The notes below the pieces were generated by a model. It did not search any database. It was not told the DNA's origin and was given only the letters and a program-made list of their open reading frames with translations. The translations under genes and the position numbers were made by a program. Below, piece after piece: positions 46,205 through 55,068 of a stretch of 64,000 nt of DNA; the first letter of the stretch is position 1, and every line of letters begins with the position of its first letter. Source of the stretch: Sphingobacterium sp. HMA12 (GTDB lineage Bacteria; Bacteroidota; Bacteroidia; Sphingobacteriales; Sphingobacteriaceae); contig NZ_BEYR01000002.1 in NCBI RefSeq assembly GCF_002933815.1, forward strand, positions 496,001-560,000, given 5' to 3'.

Positions 46205-46239
46205 AAATAGAAATTATAAATCCTACTAACTAGATAAAC

Positions 46240-47871
46240 ATGTTACATAAAATAACGCTGACAGCATTGTTGAGTCTTTTTACATCAATAGCTTTTTGTC
46301 AGTATCCAAAAATCCCGGAAGACGTTAAGAAAAATACAGATGAGCTGATGCGTAAAGCCACCCAACAATCGGATGAAGCTTGGCAAAAAGCCCTACCTGT
46401 CATAGAAGAATACGCAAAACAAGGTAAGCCTTATATTCCTTGGGCTGGCCGGCCTGACGATTTACCTCAAGCGACTATACCTGCATTTCCTGAAGCAGAA
46501 GGAGGGGGCAAATTTACTTTTGGTGGTCGTGGCGGTAAAGTGTATGTGGTCACAAGTTTGGAGGACAATGGGCCGGGGTCATTGCGTGAAGCCTGTGAAA
46601 AGGGAGGTCCACGTATTATCGTATTTAATGTTTCGGGTATCATACGCCTTAAAACACCATTAATTATTCGTGCGCCTTATGTGACGATTGCCGGACAATC
46701 TGCACCAGGTGATGGTGTCTGCGTGGCTGGTGAATCCGTTTGGATCAATACACATGATGTTTTGATCCGGCATATGCGTTTTAGAAGGGGCGAAACCTAT
46801 GTCGGTCGTAGAGATGATGCCATCGGAGGTAATCCCGTCGGAAATATTATGATCGATCACGTTTCGGCAAGCTGGGGCCTGGATGAAAATATGTCTATGT
46901 ACCGTCATATGTATAATGATAGTACCGGTAAAGCGGAAGAGAAGCGTGGTACAGTCAATATTACGATTCAGAATTCTATTTTCTCTGAAGCCCTGGATAC
47001 CTGGAACCACGCCTTCGGTAGTACCTTAGGCGGGGAAAACTGTACATTCATGCGCAATCTATGGGCAAATAATGCCGCGCGTAATCCGTCGATCGGTTGG
47101 AACGGCCTATTTAACTTTTACAACAACGTTGTTTACAACTGGGTGCATCGCTCAATAGACGGTGGTGATTACCAAGCGACATACAATATTGTCAACAATT
47201 ATTTTAAACCAGGGCCAGCAACGCCATTGGACCAGCCCGTAAGTTACCGCATCTTGAAACCCGAATCCGGCAGAAGTAAATTGTCATACGTGGTATTTGG
47301 CCGTGCACATGTCAAAGGCAATATCGTGGAAGGGAACGCTAAAGTCACTTCAAACAACTGGGATGGCGGTGTCCAATTAGAAAATAAAAAGGGTAATGCA
47401 ATGACTTTCGATGAAGCGCAACCTTACTTTGCCGCGATGAGCGTAAAAGAGCAATTTCCACATGCTCACTTTCCGGTGATGACAGCACAAGAAACCTACG
47501 GTTTTGTTCTTGATCATGCCGGAGCGACTTTACCTAAACGAGATCCTGTGGATACACGGGTTATTGCAGATGTGAAAAATGGTAAGCCAGTCAAACTTTT
47601 GAGCAATGTGAAATTACCTGAAAAAGATTTTGAACACAGAAGATTGCCAAAAGATTCGTATAAGATCGGCATTATTACTGACATATCCCAAGTAGGTGGG
47701 TATCCAGTTTATCAGGGTAAACCATACAAAGATACGGACAACGATGGTATTCCTGATGATGTCGAAAAACAAATGGGACTAAACCCGAATGACCCGAGCG
47801 ATTCGGCAAAAATTACAGCATCAGGTTACGCGAACATTGAACTCTATCTGAATAAGTTGGCTGCTAAATAA
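46240..47871 (+). CDS. PL1 pectate lyase with C-terminal calcium-type motif (first copy)
   Basis: 543 residues with a signal peptide (about 1-20, ending IAFCQ). After a helical lead (about 25-75) the PL1 beta helix begins: AFPEAEGGGKFTFGGRGGKVYVVTSL, APGDGVCVAGESVWINTHDVLIRHMRFRRGE, MIDHVSASWGLDENMS, and the catalytic arginine R281 in AARNPSIGWNG. It cleaves alpha-1,4-galacturonan by beta-elimination with Ca2+. The C-terminus has a DTDNDGIPDDVEKQMGLNPND motif of the thrombospondin-3/EF-hand type. A close paralogue follows 114 bp downstream. Similar lyases occur in RG-II loci. Confidence 0.94.
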   Translation: MLHKITLTALLSLFTSIAFCQYPKIPEDVKKNTDELMRKATQQSDEAWQKALPVIEEYAKQGKPYIPWAGRPDDLPQATIPAFPEAEGGGKFTFGGRGGKVYVVTSLEDNGPGSLREACEKGGPRIIVFNVSGIIRLKTPLIIRAPYVTIAGQSAPGDGVCVAGESVWINTHDVLIRHMRFRRGETYVGRRDDAIGGNPVGNIMIDHVSASWGLDENMSMYRHMYNDSTGKAEEKRGTVNITIQNSIFSEALDTWNHAFGSTLGGENCTFMRNLWANNAARNPSIGWNGLFNFYNNVVYNWVHRSIDGGDYQATYNIVNNYFKPGPATPLDQPVSYRILKPESGRSKLSYVVFGRAHVKGNIVEGNAKVTSNNWDGGVQLENKKGNAMTFDEAQPYFAAMSVKEQFPHAHFPVMTAQETYGFVLDHAGATLPKRDPVDTRVIADVKNGKPVKLLSNVKLPEKDFEHRRLPKDSYKIGIITDISQVGGYPVYQGKPYKDTDNDGIPDDVEKQMGLNPNDPSDSAKITASGYANIELYLNKLAAK

Positions 47872-47910
47872 TTGCTGCTGGAATGCCCCTGTTTAGGCGA
47901 CAGATACAGC

Positions 47911-47934
47911 ATCAAATAGGCTGGGGTATTTGAT
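47911..47934. repeat. 8-bp inverted repeat between the two PL1 genes
   Basis: ATCAAATA (47911-47918) and TATTTGAT (47927-47934) flank a GC-rich 8-nt loop. No T-run follows. It may be a processing or weak stalling site in the spacer. Confidence 0.45.
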
Positions 47935-47985
47935 ATAACCGATAAAAATAAACTGAGCTTGCGGGCTTATGTTAATCATATACAT

Positions 47986-49614
47986 ATGAAACCATTATTT
48001 AGTCGAAATACCATGTTACTATTGGGTTTAATAAGCCCAATAACTGCATTAGCACAATATCCAGTTATTCCAGATTCTTTGAAGAAATTGGCTGCTGAAC
48101 GGGAAAATATGGAAAACATACGTTTAGAAAAGGTGTGGGCGAAGGCACAGGAAGTTATAAAGAAAGAGGGCAAGCCTTATATTCCTTGGGCTGCCAAACC
48201 TAGTGACTTGCCGCAGGCAAAAATAAAAGCCTTCCCTGGGGCTGAAGGTGCTGGTGCATTTACTGCTGGCGGCCGAGGGGGAAAGGTCTTTGTGGTCAGT
48301 AGTTTAGCTGATAGTGGTCCTGGGACCCTAAGAGAAGCCTGTGAGGCTGGCGGCGCACGTATCGTTGTTTTCAATGTTGCAGGTATAATTCGACTTGAGA
48401 GACCGATTGTCGTCAAAGCCCCTTATATCACGATTGCTGGACAGACGGCTCCTGGAGATGGTGTGTGTGTTGCCGGAGAGTCTTTTTTGATTGATACACA
48501 TGATGTCATTTTACGCTTTTTACGTTTACGCCGCGGTGAAACTGACGTAACGCGTCGTGACGATGCTGTGGGTGGGAATGTGGTCGGCAATATTATGATT
48601 GATCACGTATCAGCAAGCTGGGGTTTGGATGAAAATATGTCGATCTATCGGCATGTATACGACCGCGAAGGCAAAAATCTCAAATTGCCTACAGTAAATA
48701 TTACGATCCAGAATTCCATCTTTTCTGAAGCATTGGATGCGTACAACCATGCTTTTGGAAGTACAATAGGTGGCCTGAACAGTACCTTTATGCGTAATCT
48801 TTGGGCTTCAAATATCAGCCGCAATCCCTCTATCGGAATGTATGGCGACTTTGGATTTGTCAACAATGTTATTTGGAACTGGTGGAACAGAAGCGCTGAT
48901 GGCGGTGACAATAAATCGTTGTTCAATTTTATCAATAATTACTACAAACCCGGGCCAATTACGCCCAAAGATAAGCCCATTGCTTACCGTATCTTAAAGC
49001 CAGAGTCTGGAAGAGATAAAGCATTTAAAGACAAGTATGGAAAGGTGTATGCCCATGGGAATGTTGTAGAAGGTTTTCCAAAGGTCACTGAAAATAACTG
49101 GGCTGGCGGAATTCAGATCGAGGATCTACCGAATGTAGGTAACCGTGAAAAAGAAATCCGCGTGGATAAAGCTTTTCCAATGGCACCCGTTACCACACTA
49201 TCCGCACAGGATGCCTACAGCTATGTACTTAAAAATGTCGGCGCATTTCTACCAAAGCAGGACGCGGTTGATCAACGGATCATCAGGCAAGTGTCTGAGA
49301 ATAGCGTCTATTATGATACAACGAAAGCGCAACATGGCTTTGTATCGCCTTATGTTAAGCGACGCCTCCCAGAAGATTCTTACAAACAGGGAATTATATC
49401 GGATATCGCTCAGGTCGGTGGTTATCCAACTTATGTGGGGGAGCCGTATCAAGATTCAGACAATGACGGTATTCCGGATAATGTGGAGAAGAGCATGGGG
49501 TTAAACCCCAATGATCCGGGTGATTCTAGAAAAATTGCTAAAAATGGCTATGCCAATATTGAGAATTATTTAAATGGGGTTGTTGCATTAGATGCTGTCG
49601 TGCCCAAAAAATAA
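47986..49614 (+). CDS. PL1 pectate lyase (second copy)
   Basis: 542 residues from the ATG at 47986, which starts a normal signal peptide (MKPLFSRNTMLLLGL to ALAQ); a TTG at 47959 was rejected. Same architecture as the gene before: AFPGAEGAGAFTAGGRGGKVF, APGDGVCVAGESFLIDTHDVILRFLRLRRGE, MIDHVSASWGLDENMS, catalytic R279 in ISRNPSIGMYG, and the terminal DSDNDGIPDNVEKSMGLNPND motif. By eye about two thirds of positions match the first copy in the helix core, so this is an old tandem duplication with time for substrate divergence. Confidence 0.94.
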   Translation: MKPLFSRNTMLLLGLISPITALAQYPVIPDSLKKLAAERENMENIRLEKVWAKAQEVIKKEGKPYIPWAAKPSDLPQAKIKAFPGAEGAGAFTAGGRGGKVFVVSSLADSGPGTLREACEAGGARIVVFNVAGIIRLERPIVVKAPYITIAGQTAPGDGVCVAGESFLIDTHDVILRFLRLRRGETDVTRRDDAVGGNVVGNIMIDHVSASWGLDENMSIYRHVYDREGKNLKLPTVNITIQNSIFSEALDAYNHAFGSTIGGLNSTFMRNLWASNISRNPSIGMYGDFGFVNNVIWNWWNRSADGGDNKSLFNFINNYYKPGPITPKDKPIAYRILKPESGRDKAFKDKYGKVYAHGNVVEGFPKVTENNWAGGIQIEDLPNVGNREKEIRVDKAFPMAPVTTLSAQDAYSYVLKNVGAFLPKQDAVDQRIIRQVSENSVYYDTTKAQHGFVSPYVKRRLPEDSYKQGIISDIAQVGGYPTYVGEPYQDSDNDGIPDNVEKSMGLNPNDPGDSRKIAKNGYANIENYLNGVVALDAVVPKK

Positions 49615-49623
49615 AAAATAACC

Positions 49624-52600
49624 ATGAGAAAAAGAATGCTGTTCTTTTCTTGTCTCGGACTATATGCCTTTATTTCTTCTGCACTTGCACAACAAATGAA
49701 GGCATATCCTCCTTTGGTATGGGATGAGACAAAGGTTGTTTACCATGCGGATTCGCTTGGAAACCAAATTCCTGATTTTTCCTATGCAGGATACAAAGGG
49801 GGCAATGAGGCTATCCCTACAGGACAGATTGCTGTCGTTGTTCCTATAAAATCAGGTGATGCAACGCAACGTCTACAGGCTGCCATCAACTACGTTTCAA
49901 CATTGCCAATGGGCAAAGATGGATTACGAGGAGTGATACTTTTAGAAGCCGGGACTTATACGGTTTCGGGATCCCTTACATTGCATACCTCAGGTGTTGT
50001 TCTTCGGGGTAGTGGTTTTACAAAAAGTGGGACCATGATCATCGGCGAAGGCACGACTAGAGAGACACTCATCCGTGTGCTTGGAAAAGATGATATGATC
50101 GTTGGTAAAAAGGCCAACGTAACGAGTACCTACGTCCCTGTTAATTCACGGGTTTTGGAGATTGATCATAGTGATTCCTATAAAGCTGGTGATAAAATTA
50201 GGATTACAAGACCTTCTACCCAGGATTGGATTAATCAGCTTGGTACCGATCATTTCGGCGGAGGGATTACTTCCTTAGGTTGGAAGCCTGGACAACGTGA
50301 TGTTCGCTGGGACAGAACCATTGTTGCTGTGAAAGGCAATCGTATCGAGATCGATGCCCCAATCACAACGGCATTGGATCAACGTTATGGCCAAGCGACC
50401 TTAGAACAATATACTTGGAAAGGAAGAATCGAAAATGTCGGTATAGAAAATATTGCACTTAAATCTGCATTCGATGCGAATAACCCGAAAGACGAAGACC
50501 ATCGCTGGATGGCCATTACCATTGAAAATGCAGAAAATGTATGGGTTCGTCGCATGCAGTTCCGGCATTTTGCAGGATCAGCCGTTTACGCTTTGGCAAG
50601 TACCCAAAAATTAACGGTTGAAGATTGTATTTCCCTAGATCCGGTTTCAGAAATCGGGGGCCAGAGAAGATATACTTTCTTTACAAAAGGACAACAGACC
50701 TTATTTCAACGGCTTTATTCTGAGCAGGGCTATCATGACTTCGCAGTGGGCTACCTCGCAGCAGGGCCAAATGCTTTCGTCCAATGCCAGGCAGTGGAGC
50801 CTTTCAGTTTTAGTGGTGGGGTAGACAGCTGGGCGTCCGGAATTCTTTTTGATAATGCAGACATTGATGCGCAGGCGCTGAGCTATAAAAACCGGGGTCA
50901 AGATGGCCAAGGAGCAGGTTGGTCAGCAGCAAATTCTGTATTCTGGCAGTCGACAGCTGGACTTGTAGAGTGCTATCAACCGCCAACAGCACAGAACTGG
51001 GCTTTTGGAATTTGGTCCCAGTTTCAGGGAGACGGGTATTGGGAGCAGTCTAACGAATACATTAAACCCAAAAGTTTATATTACGCCCAGTTGCGCGAAA
51101 GGATTGGCCAGATTGCTGATGAGCGGGCGATACTGTTGCCAGTGCCAACCGAAGCGTCCAGTAGCCCTCCCGTCAGTGTTGCCGTCGAGTTGACACGTCA
51201 GTCTGAAAACCCAATGCCTAAGCTGGTTGATTTTATTGCTGAAGCGAACAAACGTTATACCTTAAATACCACGGCAACTAGGGTAAAAACCATCGATCAA
51301 ATTGGCTATCAAGAGCTCGTTCCCGCAAAAAGACAGGCGGATATGTGTGTGGTGAACGGTTGGTTGGTACGTGGCGATAAGGTACTCTTTGGAGCAAAAT
51401 CGGATGTGCCCTGGTGGAATGGTAGCGCTCGACCTCATGGTGCTGAGAAAGCGAAACCACATATCACACGCTATGTACCCGGAGAGGTCGGGACTGGGCT
51501 GACAGATGATCTTGATGCGATGACAGATTCGTTGCGTAATGACAATATCCTTGCCATCGATCACAATTACGGGCTTTGGTACGATCGGAGACGTGATGAT
51601 CACGAACGTATTCGTCGGATCAATGGGGAGGTTTGGCCTCCGTTTTATGAGCTCCCTTTTGCACGTAGTGGTCAGGGATTAGCCTATGATGGCCTGTCTA
51701 AGTATGATTTGACAAAGTACAATAAATTTTACTGGGGACGCTTGAAACAATACGCAGATTTAGCTGATCAAAAAGGTTTGGCCCTGATCCATCAAAATTA
51801 TTTTCAGCACAATATTATTGAAGCTGGAGCGCATTATGCAGACTTCCCATGGCGTACGGCTAATAATATAAACAATGTTGGTTTTCCAGAGCCGGTACCT
51901 TATGCTGGTAATAAGCGCATTTTCATGGCAGAGCAGTTTTACGATATTGATAACCCTATTCGCCGGGAATTACATCGCGCTTACATCCGTCAATGTTTAG
52001 ATAACTTTAAAGACAATTCGGGAGTCATTCAGATGATCGGTGCCGAATATACCGGACCGCTGCATTTCGTTCAGTTTTGGATCGACGTGATCAAAGAATG
52101 GAAGGCTGAGACCGGAAAGAACCCCATTATTGGTTTGAGTGCAACGAAAGATGTACAAGATGCCATTTTAGCGGATGAAGAACGTGCCAAAGAAATTCAG
52201 GTCATTGATATCCGCTACTGGTACTACCAGGCCGACGGAAAAAGCTATGCCCCCCAAGGTGGGCAGAATCTGGCACCGCGTCAGCATGCACGATTATTGA
52301 AGCCCAAGAAAACATCGATGGAAGCCGTTTATAAAGCGGTATCCGAATACCGTACAAAATATCCGGATAAAGCGGTGGTATACTATGCTGACAATTATCC
52401 AACGATGGCCTGGGCGTCTTTTATGGCGGGCGGTTCCATGGCCAGCTTACCTAAAATCGGGAACAACGATTTCTACCGCGCCGCATCGACCATGAAAGCC
52501 ACAGAGGTCAATGGTACTTGGTTATTAAAAGGCGCTAATGGTATTATCGTTTACAAAGATAAATCCAAGGAAGAAGACATCGATTTATCCGATTATAAAG

Positions 52601-52734
52601 GACGTTTTGAAATGACACATATCAATCCAAAGAATGGAGCAATCATCAAGACGGAGAAGATCAATTTAGGAAAGCATATTCATTTGAACAATTATACAGA
52701 AGGACCAGAAATTATTTGGTTAAATAAGAAATAA
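49624..52734 (+). CDS. Parallel beta-helix / DUF6298 fusion protein, exported
   Basis: 1036 residues with a signal peptide (about 1-22, ending SSALAQ). Residues ~55-520 form a pectate-lyase-superfamily right-handed beta helix (KSGDATQRLQAAINYV, VILLEAGTYTVSGSLTLHTSGVVLRGSG, IENVGIENIALKS, YTFFTKGQQTLFQRLYSEQGYHDF). Residues ~545-1036 match what I know as DUF6298. That part looks like a (beta/alpha)8 enzyme: ILAIDHNYGLWYDRRRDDHERI, LALIHQNYFQHNIIEAGAHYADFPWR, and MIGAEYTGPLHFVQFW with E808 as acid candidate. No activity is established to my knowledge. 9 bp after PL1; GH140 follows at once. Probably acts on a pectic side chain. Confidence 0.75.
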   Translation: MRKRMLFFSCLGLYAFISSALAQQMKAYPPLVWDETKVVYHADSLGNQIPDFSYAGYKGGNEAIPTGQIAVVVPIKSGDATQRLQAAINYVSTLPMGKDGLRGVILLEAGTYTVSGSLTLHTSGVVLRGSGFTKSGTMIIGEGTTRETLIRVLGKDDMIVGKKANVTSTYVPVNSRVLEIDHSDSYKAGDKIRITRPSTQDWINQLGTDHFGGGITSLGWKPGQRDVRWDRTIVAVKGNRIEIDAPITTALDQRYGQATLEQYTWKGRIENVGIENIALKSAFDANNPKDEDHRWMAITIENAENVWVRRMQFRHFAGSAVYALASTQKLTVEDCISLDPVSEIGGQRRYTFFTKGQQTLFQRLYSEQGYHDFAVGYLAAGPNAFVQCQAVEPFSFSGGVDSWASGILFDNADIDAQALSYKNRGQDGQGAGWSAANSVFWQSTAGLVECYQPPTAQNWAFGIWSQFQGDGYWEQSNEYIKPKSLYYAQLRERIGQIADERAILLPVPTEASSSPPVSVAVELTRQSENPMPKLVDFIAEANKRYTLNTTATRVKTIDQIGYQELVPAKRQADMCVVNGWLVRGDKVLFGAKSDVPWWNGSARPHGAEKAKPHITRYVPGEVGTGLTDDLDAMTDSLRNDNILAIDHNYGLWYDRRRDDHERIRRINGEVWPPFYELPFARSGQGLAYDGLSKYDLTKYNKFYWGRLKQYADLADQKGLALIHQNYFQHNIIEAGAHYADFPWRTANNINNVGFPEPVPYAGNKRIFMAEQFYDIDNPIRRELHRAYIRQCLDNFKDNSGVIQMIGAEYTGPLHFVQFWIDVIKEWKAETGKNPIIGLSATKDVQDAILADEERAKEIQVIDIRYWYYQADGKSYAPQGGQNLAPRQHARLLKPKKTSMEAVYKAVSEYRTKYPDKAVVYYADNYPTMAWASFMAGGSMASLPKIGNNDFYRAASTMKATEVNGTWLLKGANGIIVYKDKSKEEDIDLSDYKGRFEMTHINPKNGAIIKTEKINLGKHIHLNNYTEGPEIIWLNKK

Positions 52735-52737
52735 CCC

Positions 52738-54138
52738 ATGTCTATTCGTAAGAAACTTATATTATTTACAGTTGCAGGAGCACTTTTTTCGTGTACGGCC
52801 AATAAGGAGCCGAAACACGTCGCATTATTGAAGATATCGGAAAATGGCCGATACATGATGACCGAAGATGGACAGCCTTTCTTTTGGTTGGGTGATACAG
52901 GCTGGTTATTGTTTAATAAACTAAACCGGACCGAAGCTGATCAATACTTGGAAGATCGTAAACAAAAAGGTTTCAATGTCATTCAGGCCATGGTCTTGCA
53001 TACCGTTCCTTCTGTAAATGTTTATGGAGATTCTTCGGTCGTCAATAAAGATATTTCTCGACCACTTGTGACTAAAGGGAATAATCCGGATAACGCAACG
53101 GAGTATGATTATTGGGATCACATCGATTATATCATTGACAAGGCTGCTGAAAAAGGACTCTATGTGGCTTTAGTACCTGTTTGGGGATCACCGGTGAAAG
53201 ATGGGAAAGTGTCAGTGGACCAGGCGGGAAAGTATGCAGCATTCCTTGCCGAGCGTTGGAAAGATCGTCCGAATATCATTTGGTTAAATGGGGGTGATAT
53301 CAAAGGATCCGACAAGATGGAAGTGTGGGATAAGATCGGTCAGACAATCAAATCGATCGATAAAAATCATCTGATGACCTATCATCCAAGAGGTCGGGCG
53401 GCTTCTTCGGACTGGTTCCACGATAGACCTTGGCTGGATTTCAATATGGTGCAATCTGGACACCGCACCTACGCGCAGGACACTTCTGCGAATGAACAGA
53501 AACATTATGGCGAAGATAACTGGAAGTTTATGGCAGCAGACTGGGATATGAAGCCTGTTAAGCCAACGATCGACGGAGAACCTTCTTATGAAGGCATTCC
53601 ACAGGGCTTACACGACATTACCCAGCCACGGTGGACAGATGCAGACGTAAGGCGATACGGTTACTGGTCTGTATTTGCTGGGGCATTTGGTTATACCTAT
53701 GGACAAAACTCAGTCATGCAGATGCATGGAAAGCAAGATTCCACTTCGGCCTATGGTTCGGATGAGCTGTGGAGTTCGGCAATCAATGCACCCGGTGCCG
53801 CTCAGATGAAATATTTGAAGAAGCTTCTGCTCTCTAGAGACCATTACTTTGATCGTGTTCCAGATCAATCGCTGATAGCCGATAATGGCGAAAAATACAA
53901 TCGTTTACTGGCGACAAGAACTGCTGATTATGCATTTATCTACAATTACAACGGTAGGGAAATGAAAATTAATATGGGAAAAATCAAAGGGGATAAAGTA
54001 AAAGCGTCCTGGTTTGACCCACGGAATGGGTCGACCAAGGTGATCGGAGAGTTTGAAAATAACGGTGTACAAATTTTTGTGCCTGAGGGCGGACAAAAGG
54101 ACGGAAACGATTGGGTATTGATCTTAGATAGCATTTAA
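52738..54138 (+). CDS. GH140 apiosidase-family lipoprotein (DUF4038)
   Basis: 466 residues. Lipoprotein signal (MSIRKKLILFTVAGALFSC, lipid cysteine at 19). The DUF4038 barrel starts RYMMTEDGQPFFWLGDTGWLLFNKLNRTEA. D187 in IIWLNGGDIKG and E281 in TIDGEPSYEG sit where the catalytic Asp and Glu of the characterised enzyme BT1012 are reported (D187 and E284, from memory). The C-terminal domain (about 370-466, KASWFDPRNGSTKVIGEF) is the usual DUF5060-type/collagen-binding-like beta sandwich. GH140 removes apiose-linked side chains of RG-II, the strongest marker of substrate in this locus. Stop overlaps the next start (TAATG). Confidence 0.9.
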   Translation: MSIRKKLILFTVAGALFSCTANKEPKHVALLKISENGRYMMTEDGQPFFWLGDTGWLLFNKLNRTEADQYLEDRKQKGFNVIQAMVLHTVPSVNVYGDSSVVNKDISRPLVTKGNNPDNATEYDYWDHIDYIIDKAAEKGLYVALVPVWGSPVKDGKVSVDQAGKYAAFLAERWKDRPNIIWLNGGDIKGSDKMEVWDKIGQTIKSIDKNHLMTYHPRGRAASSDWFHDRPWLDFNMVQSGHRTYAQDTSANEQKHYGEDNWKFMAADWDMKPVKPTIDGEPSYEGIPQGLHDITQPRWTDADVRRYGYWSVFAGAFGYTYGQNSVMQMHGKQDSTSAYGSDELWSSAINAPGAAQMKYLKKLLLSRDHYFDRVPDQSLIADNGEKYNRLLATRTADYAFIYNYNGREMKINMGKIKGDKVKASWFDPRNGSTKVIGEFENNGVQIFVPEGGQKDGNDWVLILDSI

Positions 54139-55067
54139 TGAGGAATTTGGTCAAATTGTTTATTTTATTTAGTGTGGCATCGCTCTTGGCTTCCTGTCAG
54201 CGGGATGTTTACCTATTTACCTCATTCCACGAACCTGCCAATGAAGGTTTGCGCTATTTGTATAGCAAAGACGGATACCATTGGAATGCGATTAATGGGG
54301 TGTATTTAAAGCCTGAATTGGGAAAACAGAAAATCATGCGTGATCCGTCGATGATCCGGGATAAACAAGGTATTTATCATCTGGTATGGACCATTGGCTG
54401 GCAGGGAAATGAAGGGATCGGTTATGCCAGTTCAAAAGATTTGATCCATTGGGAAAACCAACAGATTATCCCTGTTATGCAACAAGAGGCAACAACCGTC
54501 AATGTCTGGGCGCCAGAACTATTTTATGATGATGTGGAAGATCGGTTTATTGTTATTTGGGCCTCCACCATCCCTTATCGCTTTGCGAAGGGTGTGGAAG
54601 AGGAAAAAAATAATCACCGGATGTACTATACGACAACAAAGGATTTTAAATCTTTTACGGCAACCAAATTATTTAGCGATCCGGGGTTTAGCATCATTGA
54701 TGCGGTCATTGTCAAGAAGGCGGAAAAAGATTATGTATTGGTACTGAAAGATAATACGCGGCCCAACCGAAATCTAAAGGTGGCTTTTGCGAAAAATCCC
54801 TTGGGACCATTTCAACAGGTTTCTGAGCCTTTCTCGCCGTATTTAAGCGAGGGACCATCCGTACTTAAAGTAAAAAATCAGTGGTTGATCTATTTTGATT
54901 CCTATGGAAGTAAGAGTTATGAGGCTTTGTCCACCAAAGATTTTAAGGTTTTCGAAAAGATCAACGACAAAATTTCTGTGCCAAAAGGGCATAAGCATGG
55001 AACGATTTTCAAAGCATCCAGCAGAGATTTAAAAAATTTGCTTCGGGAGGAAGCCAAAAAGAAATAA
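54138..55067 (+). CDS. GH43-fold arabinosidase-like lipoprotein
   Basis: 309 residues. Lipoprotein signal (ending VASLLASC, lipid cysteine at 20). A single five-bladed propeller domain with the GH43 triad pattern: KIMRDPSMIRDKQGIYHLVWT (catalytic aspartate), FSIIDAVIVKK (aspartate), and LSEGPSVLKV (acid glutamate). The short single-domain form with no C-terminal beta-sandwich resembles the GH43 group found in RG-II loci, where it releases arabinofuranose; subfamily is inference. Coupled to GH140 by a TAATG overlap and to the propeller gene by a 1-bp gap. Confidence 0.87.
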   Translation: MRNLVKLFILFSVASLLASCQRDVYLFTSFHEPANEGLRYLYSKDGYHWNAINGVYLKPELGKQKIMRDPSMIRDKQGIYHLVWTIGWQGNEGIGYASSKDLIHWENQQIIPVMQQEATTVNVWAPELFYDDVEDRFIVIWASTIPYRFAKGVEEEKNNHRMYYTTTKDFKSFTATKLFSDPGFSIIDAVIVKKAEKDYVLVLKDNTRPNRNLKVAFAKNPLGPFQQVSEPFSPYLSEGPSVLKVKNQWLIYFDSYGSKSYEALSTKDFKVFEKINDKISVPKGHKHGTIFKASSRDLKNLLREEAKKK

Positions 55068-55068
55068 T

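Noticed and set aside
47959..47985. TTG-started extension of the second PL1 gene
   Set aside because: It places nine residues before a normal signal peptide that starts at the ATG at 47986.
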